Origin: Rhodopseudomonas palustris
GTDB lineage: Bacteria; Pseudomonadota; Alphaproteobacteria; Rhizobiales; Xanthobacteraceae
Assembly: GCF_003226555.1 (NCBI RefSeq)
Contig: NZ_QKQS01000010.1
Coordinates: 1 to 64,000, forward strand
Length of the DNA: 64,000 bases
Direction: 5' to 3'
Below are positions 55,062 to 63,106 of this stretch, piece after piece (within the stretch, counting starts at the first letter, position 1; every line of letters begins with the position of its first letter). A model generated the notes under the pieces. The model saw only the letters and a program-made list of their open reading frames with translations, was not told the origin of the DNA and searched no databases. The position numbers were made by a program, and so were the translations under genes.

Positions 55062-55751
55062 TGCATCGCGCCACAGGGCCCGCGGTCAACCAACTTCGGT
55101 AGGCGCGTCCAGGGGACGAACATAAATCTGCGGCCTAGTCGGATTGACAACAGGTCCCTCCGATTCGAGCCTCGAATATCTCCCAGGACCCTACTGACAG
55201 CGCACAGGCTTTTGAAGATGCCAGCCCCTGCGGTTCCTCATTCTCCGGAGACACGTTGCAGTTGCGCCACACCAACCAATGCTATTCAGTAGCTCTGTGA
55301 CCAGAATGTCCCATTACCGCCCTTCGGCGGTCGAGTCATTCCCGTCCCTTGCTACCTGATAGGGCCGGCCGAAGCTCCGGCACAGGGCCGCCTCCGATCA
55401 AAGGTCTGTACGATATTCCTGCCAAGCCCCTCCACCGACGTCGCCCCCCTGGAATTCCGTCCTAGTTCTGCAGCGGCGAAGACAACTAAACAATTGATGT
55501 TTTTACAAATTCGCTGCCGGCAGATCATCGCACCGCGCACTGATTGATCGCCCCTCCTCAAATTGAACAAAGTTCCACTCAGTATCGCTTGGCAGTCATC
55601 TGTTCATGTAATCAGGAGTGATCGGTTCTCAGGTAGCTGACCTGAAACGGGGGCGCCCCCGAAAAGGCGCTTGTGGGGGACTGCAAATGATCGATCAATC
55701 GCTTCGACTGAGCTTGAGTCACGCCGAGGGAGGAAGCCGCAGGAGGCCATA
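55062..55751. other. Long gap upstream of the export operon with a GC palindrome
   Basis: About 690 bases without a supported gene. A 14-bp perfect palindrome CGGGGGCGCCCCCG (55648-55661) lies about 90 bases before the small membrane protein gene and could act in its leader. No other structure is recognised. Confidence 0.4.
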
Positions 55752-56003
55752 ATGGCATATCTGGCTATTGCCTTAGCTCTGGCGGGCTTCTTGATTGGAC
55801 TGAAATTTCGGCTCGTGGGACTGCTTCAAGCCCTCGCTTTGGTTCTGCTCCTGACGATCGGCATCTGCATCGGCTTCGGATACGGCTTCACAAAGACGAT
55901 CGTGGTTGTGATAGCCGCTCAGGCAGCCATCCAGGCGGGGTATTTCTTCGGCCTACTCGCACAGACTCTGTATCAGTCTCGCCGCACGCGCATGATTCTC
56001 TGA
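55752..56003 (+). CDS. Small integral membrane protein (83 aa)
   Basis: ATG 55752 follows a perfect AGGAGG at good distance. The 83 residues form two or three membrane helices (AYLAIALALAGFLIGL, LLQALALVLLLTIGICIGFGY and VVVIAAQAAIQAGYFFGLL) and a basic tail (SRRTRMIL). Small proteins of this kind are common beside exopolysaccharide genes in Bradyrhizobium relatives but have no known function. Confidence 0.75.
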   Translation: MAYLAIALALAGFLIGLKFRLVGLLQALALVLLLTIGICIGFGYGFTKTIVVVIAAQAAIQAGYFFGLLAQTLYQSRRTRMIL

Positions 56004-56240
56004 ATGCGCGTCTCGGTTCCTGCCAAAGCTGGGATGAGCGGGCGTCGATCCGGTCGGGAATACTGCCTATGCCTTCTGAAGTGGCCTCGCACCAATCCGA
56101 ACAGCGAGGCCGTCACTGAACCTCTCTGAGACAATTCGCACCTTGGATGCCAATCCTTGTGCTACAACAGTACTCTAGCGTAACCCTCTTTGCCGGGTCG
56201 ATACTTGGTGAGATATTCGGATTTTGTTTCGGAGACTGAT

Positions 56241-56522
56241 ATGAACTTCAGTAAGGTTGCGATCATTTCGCTGATTTTGAGCAGCTTGGCCACCGTGGCT
56301 TCTGAGCCAGCGGCTGCTCGAAATCGGCTCTATCCTGTCACGACATGCGGCCCGGATCAGGCCTACCTCTGCAAGCTACATGGCTCGTTCGACGGCGCGC
56401 CATTCCACTACAATCTGGCCATCCATCCAGCTTGTATCAAGACGGTCAACAGAGGTCGCCGCTACGGGCGTGAATTTGTCATTGTTTGCGGTAGCCCCGC
56501 ACGTCCGATGGTTTGGTGGTGA
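56241..56522 (+). CDS. Small secreted Cys-containing protein (93 aa)
   Basis: ATG 56241 follows CGGAGA. There is a signal peptide (VAIISLILSSLATVASEPAAA). The mature part has four Cys (TTCGP, YLCKL, PACIK, IVCGS), enough for two disulfides, with LHGSFDGAPFHYNLAIHP between them. The family is not recognised. Confidence 0.65.
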   Translation: MNFSKVAIISLILSSLATVASEPAAARNRLYPVTTCGPDQAYLCKLHGSFDGAPFHYNLAIHPACIKTVNRGRRYGREFVIVCGSPARPMVWW

Positions 56523-56579
56523 CCCGCCTCTCCGTTGGAAAAACTTGGCAGGAATGAAACGTCGGTTTGGAATCAGCGC

Positions 56580-56804
56580 CTACCTGTCCGACCGAATTCC
56601 GGAATTGTTCTGCGTTCCCTGCCGACTAGAGAAATCGTTGGCATTTCCTCGACCCGCTTGAGACCGATCCGCTGCACCAGCGTTATTCGCTCCGCGGTCG
56701 CGGACCAGATTTCCGTACATATCCCGCTGTGGCGCCACCGTCTGCGCAAACGCACTCCCCGCCATGAACAGGATGGCAGGCACCACCAAGATCAGAGCCT
56801 TCAT
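56580..56804 (-). CDS. Small secreted protein (74 aa)
   Basis: ATG 56804 follows GGGAGGATCTC, a strong ribosome site; the longer frame to 56831 is not needed. A signal peptide (MKALILVVPAILFMAGSAFA) is followed by a polar, Asn/Arg/Gly-rich tail with no Cys. It is convergent with the Cys-rich protein gene. The function is unknown. Confidence 0.65.
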   Translation of the reverse strand: MKALILVVPAILFMAGSAFAQTVAPQRDMYGNLVRDRGANNAGAADRSQAGRGNANDFSSRQGTQNNSGIRSDR

Positions 56805-57271
56805 GAGATCCTCCCAGACCAAGACGTTCAAGAGTAACCAACAATGAAGGGGTTACAAATCGGCAAACCAGGGCGCCGCCGCTCAAATTGACTGCGAACG
56901 CCGAAGCAGCCGTCGGCGGGTAACGCTGGAGATCTCGGAGTACAAGCCGTTACTCAGGATCTACCAGCCCGCACAGATGCGAACCGAGCTCTGCTCCATT
57001 CGCTCCGTTTCCGATGACGACCTCGGCGGCTGCGATTGGCAGTGCCGCGCCCCTCTCGCAGCCTGAGAGGTGGCTAGCCTTTGTCGCCGCCGGCAGCGAT
57101 TCGCCCGATCCATCGGCCCGCGCGGCGCATCGAGGACATCAAGGCTGACAGAGCGAATGCCCGCTAGCGTTCATTAGGCTGTGGGATGCAAACTCATCGT
57201 CTTTGAAAGTTGCCGCGCAGCCTCAAGATCCGCGCAAACAATACCGACGGTTCACAGACCGATCGGTTGGA
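56805..57271. other. Chromosomal stretch before the tRNA fragment
   Basis: About 470 bases with no supported gene, repeat or terminator. Confidence 0.4.
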
Positions 57272-57329
57272 TGGTGGGGGAGGCAGGACTCGAACCTGCG
57301 AAGCCATGAGGCGGCTGATTTACAGTCAG
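57272..57329 (-). pseudogene. tRNA-Tyr(GTA) 3' half: integration-site fragment
   Basis: On the minus strand the anticodon arm CTGACTGTAAATCAG (anticodon GTA), a long variable arm, the T arm GCAGG-TTCGAGT-CCTGC, the acceptor strand CTCCCCC, A and an encoded CCA are all present. The 5' half is missing: the matching acceptor strand GGGGGAG and a D arm are not found in the bases before the anticodon arm, and the pairing breaks at its outer base pair. This is the pattern left when an element recombines into the anticodon-to-3' part of a tRNA gene. A whole tRNA-Tyr should lie at the other end of the element. Confidence 0.82.
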
Positions 57330-57366
57330 TCCAGGTCCCATTTCTCAGGCTCCAGGTTCCCCTCCT

Positions 57367-57396
57367 ATGGGAAGCTAAGTCCAGTTAGCTTCCCAT
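57367..57396. repeat. Island palindrome, copy 1 (GGGAAGCTAA-N6-TTAGCTTCCC)
   Basis: Twelve-base perfect arms (AT plus GGGAAGCTAA, and its complement) surround GTCCAG. It lies between the tRNA fragment and the recombinase start, where recombinase or excisionase sites usually occur. A nearly identical palindrome with the same six-base spacing is at 60641-60666. Confidence 0.75.
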
Positions 57397-57535
57397 GAGA
57401 TTTCAAGCATTTACCACGGAAGCGGGGAATAGCGGAGAGCGGTCAGCAGGATATTGACCAAGGCACATCTGCGCGCGAGCGTGCCCCAGTTGGGACCCAG
57501 ATAGGCCTGGGACCAGCTTTTCTGGAGACGCTGCC

Positions 57536-58990
57536 GTGCCCGACCTCATCACCGCCAAGACGCTCGCCAAGGCGCTGCGCGACCAGCGCGACGGTCAGCG
57601 CTACGACGTCATCGATAGCCGGGTTCCCGGGCTCGAGCTCCGTGTCAAGCCGCGCGGCGTCAGGTGGTCGATGCGGTGCCGGCTCCATGGTGAGCGGAAG
57701 CGCTACGACCTCGGGCCGGCCGTCGCCGGCGACCAGGACATCGGCGGCCTGTCGATCGACGGCGCCCGGGCGCGCGCAGCGCGGATCTCCGAAATAGTCC
57801 GTGCCGGCCACAACCCGGCGACATACCTCGCCGCCGCCTCCGCCGGCGTGTCGATAGAGACCCAGCGCAAGGTCGACGCCGAGCGGCCGAAGCCGTCATG
57901 GACATGGGAAGCGGCTGTCGAATCCTTCCTCGCCGACGTCCTGCGCACCAATCGACCGGACACGCATCGTGACTACCGCGGCAAGCTACGGGTCCCCGAG
58001 CTCGGCCGCTTCGCCGGCCGGCCGGTCGCCGCCATCACCCGCAATGAGATGGCCTCCGCGATCGCCGCGGTCCACGGGAGAGGCGCCGAGGTGATGTCCG
58101 AGGGCATGGTCCGGGTCATCAAGCGGCTCTGGAGCTGGCTCGCCGAGGCGGTGCGGCAGGACGAGACGTCTGTGGCCGACGGCGTGATGCTCAAGCTGGC
58201 GGCCCCTGCCCGCACCAGATCGGAAATCGGCGAGGAAGCCTTCGACCCCGACGCGGAAGCGGGCGACGCGCCGCCGGAGATCGAGATCGGGCGGGCCCTG
58301 GCGCTGGCCAGGCTGGGATGCCTGCCGGAGCGGATCGGGCTCGGGATCCAGCTGCTGATTGGCACTGTGCAGCGCCGGCGGGCCGTGACTGGCGCGAACC
58401 GATGGCGCTTCCGGACATACGCGGAGGTGAATTCCGAGAGCGCCTGGTACGTCCCGCCGTATTTCCGCAAGAGCGGCACGAAGCGCGGATCTCGGTCTCA
58501 CCTCGTGCCGTGCGTCGGCTGGGTCTCCGACGTCGTCGAGCGCCTCGATCGCCTGGCTGATTTCGAGGGGTCGCAGGGATGGCTCTTCCCCGCCGGCGCA
58601 ACCAACAAGTCGTCGCGCCCCCACGCCGAGGCCGGGTTACTGAACGACTATCTCGGCGCGATGCCGGGCGTCGGCTGGTCACCGCACGGCGTCAGGTACG
58701 CCTTTGCGAGCTACGGCGAGCGCGACCTCGGATTCGCGCCCAGCGAGGCTCGGTTGATCCTGGACCACATGGAAGGAGTCGAGCCGACAGACGTCACCGG
58801 GCTTTTCTACTCGAGCGACCCTAAGATCGGCCGCAAGCGCGAGCTCATGCGGGCGTGGACGGACTGGTGCGACGACTGGTGCGACCGCGCGGTTCGCGAG
58901 GACACCGCGCTGCGCGATCGCGATCTAATGCAGGCTGAGATCCGGCGGGCGCGGTACCGGCGCGGCTCCGCCGAGGACGAGGCGGCGTAA
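57536..58990 (+). CDS. Tyrosine recombinase / integrase of the island
   Basis: The 484-residue protein starts at GTG 57536. Its N-terminus (LRDQRDGQRYDVIDSRVPGLELRVKPRG) is the arm-binding domain of P4-type integrases, followed by a core-binding helix region near 115-200. The catalytic part holds the first Arg in TVQRRRAV, the H-x2-R box in SPHGVRYAFAS, a second His in LILDHMEG and the Tyr nucleophile in TGLFYSSDP. It cuts and joins the att sites, here in tRNA-Tyr. The residue set is complete, so it is probably active. Confidence 0.93.
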   Translation: MPDLITAKTLAKALRDQRDGQRYDVIDSRVPGLELRVKPRGVRWSMRCRLHGERKRYDLGPAVAGDQDIGGLSIDGARARAARISEIVRAGHNPATYLAAASAGVSIETQRKVDAERPKPSWTWEAAVESFLADVLRTNRPDTHRDYRGKLRVPELGRFAGRPVAAITRNEMASAIAAVHGRGAEVMSEGMVRVIKRLWSWLAEAVRQDETSVADGVMLKLAAPARTRSEIGEEAFDPDAEAGDAPPEIEIGRALALARLGCLPERIGLGIQLLIGTVQRRRAVTGANRWRFRTYAEVNSESAWYVPPYFRKSGTKRGSRSHLVPCVGWVSDVVERLDRLADFEGSQGWLFPAGATNKSSRPHAEAGLLNDYLGAMPGVGWSPHGVRYAFASYGERDLGFAPSEARLILDHMEGVEPTDVTGLFYSSDPKIGRKRELMRAWTDWCDDWCDRAVREDTALRDRDLMQAEIRRARYRRGSAEDEAA

Positions 58991-59015
58991 GAGATTTTCT
59001 GCAGATCTCTTACGC
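58985..59015. terminator. Bidirectional hairpin between integrase and the next gene
   Basis: Arms GCGTAAGAGAT (58985-58995) and ATCTCTTACGC (59005-59015) pair perfectly over 11 bases with a 9-base loop. The integrase stop lies within the left arm and the opposite gene ends three bases after the right arm. Confidence 0.7.
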
Positions 59016-59017
59016 GA

Positions 59018-59290
59018 TCACTCGCTGAGCTCCGACCGCATCTTCCGGCCGGCCTCTTCGACTCGATCTGCGACCTTGCGCATCCGGCCGGCCTCCGTGA
59101 TCAGCGCGTCGGCGACGCGTCCGTATACGTCGTCGGTGACCGCGCGCTGGTCGCTGTCATCGCGCGCGAAGATCTTCGTGATCAGGCTTTGCGATACGCC
59201 TACTAGGCGCGATAACGGAAGCTGCCACCGGTCTCCGTAGAGCAAGCGGCCGGCGGCTTCGATACGAGAGTGCCTTGTCGATTTCGTCAT
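59018..59290 (-). CDS. Small putative DNA-binding protein
   Basis: ATG 59290 follows GTGAGGTGG; the product has 90 residues. LPLSRLVGVSQSLITKIFARDDSDQRAVTDDVYGRVADAL is arranged as a helix-turn-helix (here interrupted at position 20 for reading), so it is likely a small regulator or excisionase-like protein. The C-terminal 30 residues are a charged helix. It follows the 209-residue gene after seven bases and belongs to its operon. Confidence 0.6.
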   Translation of the reverse strand: MTKSTRHSRIEAAGRLLYGDRWQLPLSRLVGVSQSLITKIFARDDSDQRAVTDDVYGRVADALITEAGRMRKVADRVEEAGRKMRSELSE

Positions 59291-59297
59291 GACCACC

Positions 59298-59927
59298 TCA
59301 CGCAAGCTCGGCCAGGGCCGCATCGTCTTCAAGTGAGATCGACGGCCGGATCGGCTCCGGCGACGGAGTGACGAAGAGGATCGTCGGCCGCGGATCCCAG
59401 GTGCCGAGCATCGGCAGCGCAAGTCCAGCCGCAGAATACGCTTCGTGAGCCACCGCGCGTCCGCGCCACGCCGACCTCGCCCAGGCATTCCGCGGATCGC
59501 GAGTGCCTCCGTCGGCGACGACCCACCTGGTGGCCTCCGCCCAACTGTCGTGGTCGACGTCGGCGCACGGCCGGATCCCGCGACCCTTCATCTGGGCGCA
59601 GACGTATTCGTAGGCCGGCTCCGGATGCCGGATCCCGAAGAGCGACGCGTACTCGTCGACCGCCTTCAGGCGTCCGCGTCCGGCGGCGATCTCGGTGACT
59701 GCGAAGGCCCGCCAAACGACCGCCCCGGCGGCGTCGGACAGCGCGACGCGGTGGATGCCGTCTGGGTCGGCCGGCCAGACGTCGATGACGCCGGCGAGGA
59801 TGACCGGGGCGTCTGTCTTCGCGCGCCGTCCGATCGCTCCGGAGAGACGCGGCTCGTCGCCGTCGATAGTTCTTATCGCCGCGACGATGCGGGTCTTGGC
59901 TTCGGCTGTCAGGTTGAAGATGATCAT
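59298..59927 (-). CDS. Hypothetical protein of the island (209 aa)
   Basis: The N-terminus MIIFNLTAEAKTRIVAAIRT follows a good ribosome site (GGAGGGACC). The rest is Ala/Arg/Asp rich with no membrane segment and no motif that I recognise. Two Trp-rich segments (VVWRAFAVTEIAAGRG and DSWAEATRWVVADGG) suggest a folded protein. It leads the small minus-strand operon ending at 59018. Confidence 0.6.
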   Translation of the reverse strand: MIIFNLTAEAKTRIVAAIRTIDGDEPRLSGAIGRRAKTDAPVILAGVIDVWPADPDGIHRVALSDAAGAVVWRAFAVTEIAAGRGRLKAVDEYASLFGIRHPEPAYEYVCAQMKGRGIRPCADVDHDSWAEATRWVVADGGTRDPRNAWARSAWRGRAVAHEAYSAAGLALPMLGTWDPRPTILFVTPSPEPIRPSISLEDDAALAELA

Positions 59928-59998
59928 GACTGGTCCCTCCTACGGCCCCGAGCCGGGTATGCCTCGCGGCCGCCCGGCGTGGGTCAATGTGTGGTCGG

Positions 59999-60508
59999 TC
60001 AGGCAGAATACTTGGCGTATTCTTCCGGTGTGCATGCGACGCCGTCGATTATGCTCCATCCGACGCAGCCGCCGCGGTCTTCGATCGTGGACATCATGCC
60101 TCGCGTGGCGCCGGTCATCTTGTAGCCGCTGATGATATCGCCCTCCGTGACGACAATCCCTGCCTTTGCCAGTCCAGCCTTGGCGTCGGCGATCGCGGAC
60201 TTTGGAGTGCCTCCGAACCCATGGATCGCGCCGTCTGTCGGAGTGAAGATGATGTAGACGCGAGGTAACAGAGCCATGTTGCGGTTGTGCTCGTCGCGGC
60301 TCTCGATCCACTCTTCGCAGCGCGGCCAGCCGAGTGTGACCATTAGCGCGGCGTCGAGCCCGTACGAGCTATCTTCGTCGTTTCCGACGCATGCGTCGGC
60401 GTAGAGACGCAAGCCTTCGATCGTCGGTCGCTCGTGCTCGCTGTCGCACTCATCGAGATATCCGTCCGCGATCCGCTCGGCCTCGTCGGTGTTGTTGATG
60501 TCGGTCAT
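59999..60508 (-). CDS. Hypothetical acidic protein of the island (169 aa)
   Basis: ATG 60508 follows AAGAGGGC; a longer frame reaches 60574 but runs into the operator-like repeat. The protein is acidic (MTDINNTDEAERIADGYLDE at the start) with GLDAALMVTLGWPRCEEWI and a C-terminal region with several Gly (MTGATRGMMSTIEDRGG). There is no known domain. Its promoter region holds a large inverted repeat, so it is probably regulated, perhaps as an early gene of the element. Confidence 0.55.
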   Translation of the reverse strand: MTDINNTDEAERIADGYLDECDSEHERPTIEGLRLYADACVGNDEDSSYGLDAALMVTLGWPRCEEWIESRDEHNRNMALLPRVYIIFTPTDGAIHGFGGTPKSAIADAKAGLAKAGIVVTEGDIISGYKMTGATRGMMSTIEDRGGCVGWSIIDGVACTPEEYAKYSA

Positions 60509-60570
60509 ATTGGAGCCCTCTTTGTTTCGGTTATCGACATCGGCGTCATTGCCTCTGTCTGTACTGAAAC

Positions 60571-60612
60571 ACATAGTACGTGTTTAACGGCACGTCAACT
60601 GACGTACTATGT
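60571..60612. promoter_or_regulatory. Large inverted repeat with TAGTAC half-sites (operator-like)
   Basis: Arms ACATAGTACGT (60571-60581) and ACGTACTATGT (60602-60612) are perfect over 11 bases with a 20-base spacer, and a further ATAGTAC follows at 60616. It lies 63-104 bases upstream of the acidic-protein start. Repeated half-sites recall phage repressor operators. Confidence 0.6.
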
Positions 60613-60640
60613 TTTATAGTACACACTTTCGTGATGCGTC

Positions 60641-60666
60641 GGGAAGTTAACTGCAGTTAGCTTCCC
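60641..60666. repeat. Island palindrome, copy 2 (GGGAAGTTAA-N6-TTAGCTTCCC)
   Basis: This copy matches the one at 57369-57394 in 19 of 20 arm bases with the same 6-base spacing, the spacer being CTGCAG. It is 133 bases from the acidic-protein start and 212 bases before the plus-strand secreted-protein gene. Confidence 0.7.
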
Positions 60667-60766
60667 TTAGATGCGAGTCTGGCTGAAAGAGTTGAGGGAA
60701 TTGGCGACGCCGAAACCGACGATCTGGAGATCTGCGCGTCAAAAATGCGAGCAGTATCAATATTCC

Positions 60767-60803
60767 CTCAGACTTCCCCTCAAACGATGAGTGGAAGTCT
60801 GAG
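60767..60803. repeat. Inverted repeat upstream of the secreted-protein gene
   Basis: Arms CTCAGACTTCC (60767-60777) and GGAAGTCTGAG (60793-60803) pair perfectly over 11 bases around 15 bases. GACTTCCCCT-type words recur nearby. It lies 75 bases before the start at 60878 and could be an operator or leader hairpin. Confidence 0.5.
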
Positions 60804-60877
60804 GGGAAGTAGTCAGATTTTGAGGGACTTGCGCCAGCCGATCATCCGTATAGACCAGGTGTCCTGGAGGGGCTGAA

Positions 60878-61393
60878 ATGAGGTACGTGTTCTTGGCGGC
60901 TGCGATCTCCGCCTGGTCGACGGGGGCGTTGGGGAACGCGTTCGACGACTGCGTTCTCGAGAAGATGCCTGGTACGACGTCCGACCTGGCGGCGAAATCG
61001 ATCAAGACGGCATGCCTTAGGAAGTCATCCGTCCAGATCCCAGAAGGAGACCTCAAGGCGATTACTGGGACGGTATCCTATGTGACGTTCGGAACAAATC
61101 CACGTCCGGGTTTTCTGGCTGAAGTCAGAAACGACGCGAACTTCATCGTCACCGAGATCACATTCGCCGTCGCTATCGAGACTAGGGCAAGCCAGTTCTT
61201 CACGGTCGACACCTTCATTTATGCGCCACCTAGGGTGATGTTCGCAGGTCTACCGCCTGATCCGACGCTGGAAATGCGGATCGATCCTCACAGCGAGAAG
61301 CGCTTCCACTTCGCTGGGACCGTTCCGGATCTGACGACTAAGGCGAAGTGGTCCTGGTACGTGGCGTCGGCGAAGGGAATTCCGAACCGCTGA
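60878..61393 (+). CDS. Secreted hypothetical protein of the island (171 aa)
   Basis: ATG 60878 follows GGAGGGGC. There is a signal peptide (MRYVFLAAAISAWSTGALG). The mature protein begins AFDDCVLEKMPGTTSDLAAK and continues with ACLRKSS, giving an early Cys pair, then a beta-rich domain (FLAEVRNDANFIVTEITFAV). Such proteins occur in many Proteobacteria without known function. It may be cargo of the island. Confidence 0.65.
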   Translation: MRYVFLAAAISAWSTGALGNAFDDCVLEKMPGTTSDLAAKSIKTACLRKSSVQIPEGDLKAITGTVSYVTFGTNPRPGFLAEVRNDANFIVTEITFAVAIETRASQFFTVDTFIYAPPRVMFAGLPPDPTLEMRIDPHSEKRFHFAGTVPDLTTKAKWSWYVASAKGIPNR

Positions 61394-61465
61394 GGACACC
61401 GACACCTCGTCCTGATCTTGGTGCGCCATGTGCTATCCTGCGGTCAGATTCGCGGGACAATCGGC

Positions 61466-62251
61466 ATGTCAGTACCTGAAAATTTCGATCTCCTACATAC
61501 CGGCGAGGCCGACATCCGCAGACGCAGCCTGGCCGCAATCGATGCATCCGAGGACCTGTCCATGCACGCGCGGATGATCGAGATATCGATGACCGTGCTC
61601 ACCGACTTCGCGCAGCATCACCCGCACGCTGAAGAGGACGAGCTCGTCATGCAGATGTTGGCGTCGCGCCTATTCAACTCGTCCGCGGCCGCACTCGGGC
61701 TGACCCTCAGAGGCTACTACCAGGGCGCCGTTGCGCTGATGCGCGACATCCTCGAGACCACGTTTCTCATGGACTATTTCTGGACGTGGCCGGAGATGGT
61801 GGCGCGGTGGCGTGGGTGCGACGAGAAGCAGCGTATCTCCGAATTTCCAGCCGCGAAGATCCGGATCGCGCTCGACGACCGGGACGGGTTTACGGAGCGC
61901 GGCCGGGAGCAGCATTACAAGCTGCTTTGCGAGCTCGGGTCCCACCCGTCCTACCGCGGCTTCCAGATGATGATCTCTCGACCTGGAAATTTGGTCACAG
62001 TCGGCCCCTTCTTCAGTGAACCGATGCTCGGTCCCGTGCTCTACGAGCTCGCCAAGGTCCTTGTCCATGCTGGGTCGCACATCCGGCTCGAGGAGAGATC
62101 CATCGCCGACTACAGGCTCAGACTTGCGTTCATGGATACACAGGCAGACTGGTCCGACAAATTCTTCCGCACAAAGATGGACCGATCGCAGATCGCCGAG
62201 ATGCGGGCCGTGGTCGACGAGCTCGAGCGGAAGGGATGGAAGGCGCCGTAA
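61466..62251 (+). CDS. Hypothetical helical protein, possibly DUF5677-like
   Basis: ATG 61466 (261 residues) is preferred to a TTG at 61418. The protein is mainly helical. LFNSSAAALGLTLRGYYQGA, RDILETTFLMDYFW and ELGSHPSYRGF recall the DUF5677 family, in which repeated helices carry an R-x-x-x-E pattern; this is a guess from pattern. There is no signal peptide. It ends inside the hairpin shared with the convergent gene. Confidence 0.6.
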   Translation: MSVPENFDLLHTGEADIRRRSLAAIDASEDLSMHARMIEISMTVLTDFAQHHPHAEEDELVMQMLASRLFNSSAAALGLTLRGYYQGAVALMRDILETTFLMDYFWTWPEMVARWRGCDEKQRISEFPAAKIRIALDDRDGFTERGREQHYKLLCELGSHPSYRGFQMMISRPGNLVTVGPFFSEPMLGPVLYELAKVLVHAGSHIRLEERSIADYRLRLAFMDTQADWSDKFFRTKMDRSQIAEMRAVVDELERKGWKAP

Positions 62252-62286
62252 TAGGAAAACACCAAATTTCGATAGTTTCCTATTAC
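62248..62286. terminator. Bidirectional hairpin containing both stop codons
   Basis: Arms GTAATAGGAAA (62248-62258) and TTTCCTATTAC (62276-62286) pair perfectly with a 17-base loop. The stop codons of the two convergent genes (62249-62251 plus, 62283-62285 minus) lie inside the arms. Confidence 0.65.
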
Positions 62287-62624
62287 GACGCGCGGGCGGT
62301 CGGCATGTCGAGCCGGGCACCCGCCACCGCGGCCGCGCTACGCAGGTGTGGAGCCGCGAAAACGAGGTCTTCTGGCCTCCAGACCAGCCCTCCGACGACG
62401 ACGATGCGCACGCGGGCGTCGTCGACCAGCCAGGCCGGCCGACCGTCGCATTCTGCGATATGCTCGACATACGGCCACCCCTGCCCGCGCGACCGGTACC
62501 GGCCGGCCGCCGTCGACCGAAGCCAGGCGATCGCGCGGCGGAGACCGGCGTCTCCGAGCATCTCCGCGGTCGCCGTCGGCGCCAGGCGGGGGTCGAAGAG
62601 CTCTATTTGATTGACTTCGGTCAT
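62283..62624 (-). CDS. Small hypothetical protein coupled to the nuclease gene
   Basis: The ATG overlaps the stop of the VRR-NUC gene (ATGA), giving 113 residues. The N-terminus IELFDPRLAPTATAEMLGDA is followed by AIAWLRSTAAGRYRSRGQGW and a V/W-rich middle (VRIVVVGGLVWRPEDLVF). The family is not recognised. Coupling to a nuclease suggests a role in phage-type DNA handling. Confidence 0.6.
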   Translation of the reverse strand: MTEVNQIELFDPRLAPTATAEMLGDAGLRRAIAWLRSTAAGRYRSRGQGWPYVEHIAECDGRPAWLVDDARVRIVVVGGLVWRPEDLVFAAPHLRSAAAVAGARLDMPTARAS

Positions 62625-63031
62625 GCGGCGATCTCCTGTGCTCCAAGGCACTCTCCTGCAGGCCTCAGCAGGCCCCATTTTTCCAGCTGCGAGATTGCTT
62701 GCTCGAGACCGTTGGCGACCTCGCAGATCGCCCCGGCGCCAACCAGGCGTGCCATCATCACTTTCTGCTCAGTCGACACGAGGCCGCCTTTGGCCTTCTT
62801 CATCTCGAGAAAATAGGCCTGCCGGCGCCTCATCACGAAGATGTCCGGCACGCCAGCGACGGCGCCCTCGGCCTTGATATCTGCAGCGACCTTCGCGTGG
62901 CGTTTGCCACCATTAGGAATCGCGAAGGCCACGGCGTCGGCGTGGAGCCGCGGCACGATGTGGCCGCGGAATAAAGCGACTTGGGCGTCGTGCTCCTCAG
63001 TGCGCGGCTTTTTTGCGCGGCACCGAGCCAC
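62621..63031 (-). CDS. VRR-NUC domain nuclease
   Basis: This 136-residue protein matches the stand-alone VRR-NUC family, a branch of the PD-(D/E)xK fold. The motif runs HADAVAFAIPNGGKR, then AGVPDIFVMRRRQAYFLEMKKAKGG, where the Asp of GVPDI, the Glu of LEMK and the Lys are the catalytic residues (the second segment is broken here by position). Such nucleases act on DNA branches and are common in phages. The GTG start is used. Confidence 0.88.
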   Translation of the reverse strand: MARCRAKKPRTEEHDAQVALFRGHIVPRLHADAVAFAIPNGGKRHAKVAADIKAEGAVAGVPDIFVMRRRQAYFLEMKKAKGGLVSTEQKVMMARLVGAGAICEVANGLEQAISQLEKWGLLRPAGECLGAQEIAA

Positions 63032-63106
63032 TCGCTGGCGACACCGTGCGTGACCGGAGGCGACGCCGGCGGCGCAGGCCGCGTAGAGATCGGAGGCGGA
63101 TGACCA

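Noticed and set aside
57203-57398. Two plus-strand frames of about 60 codons
   Set aside because: They run across the tRNA-Tyr fragment and the palindrome and are not real genes.
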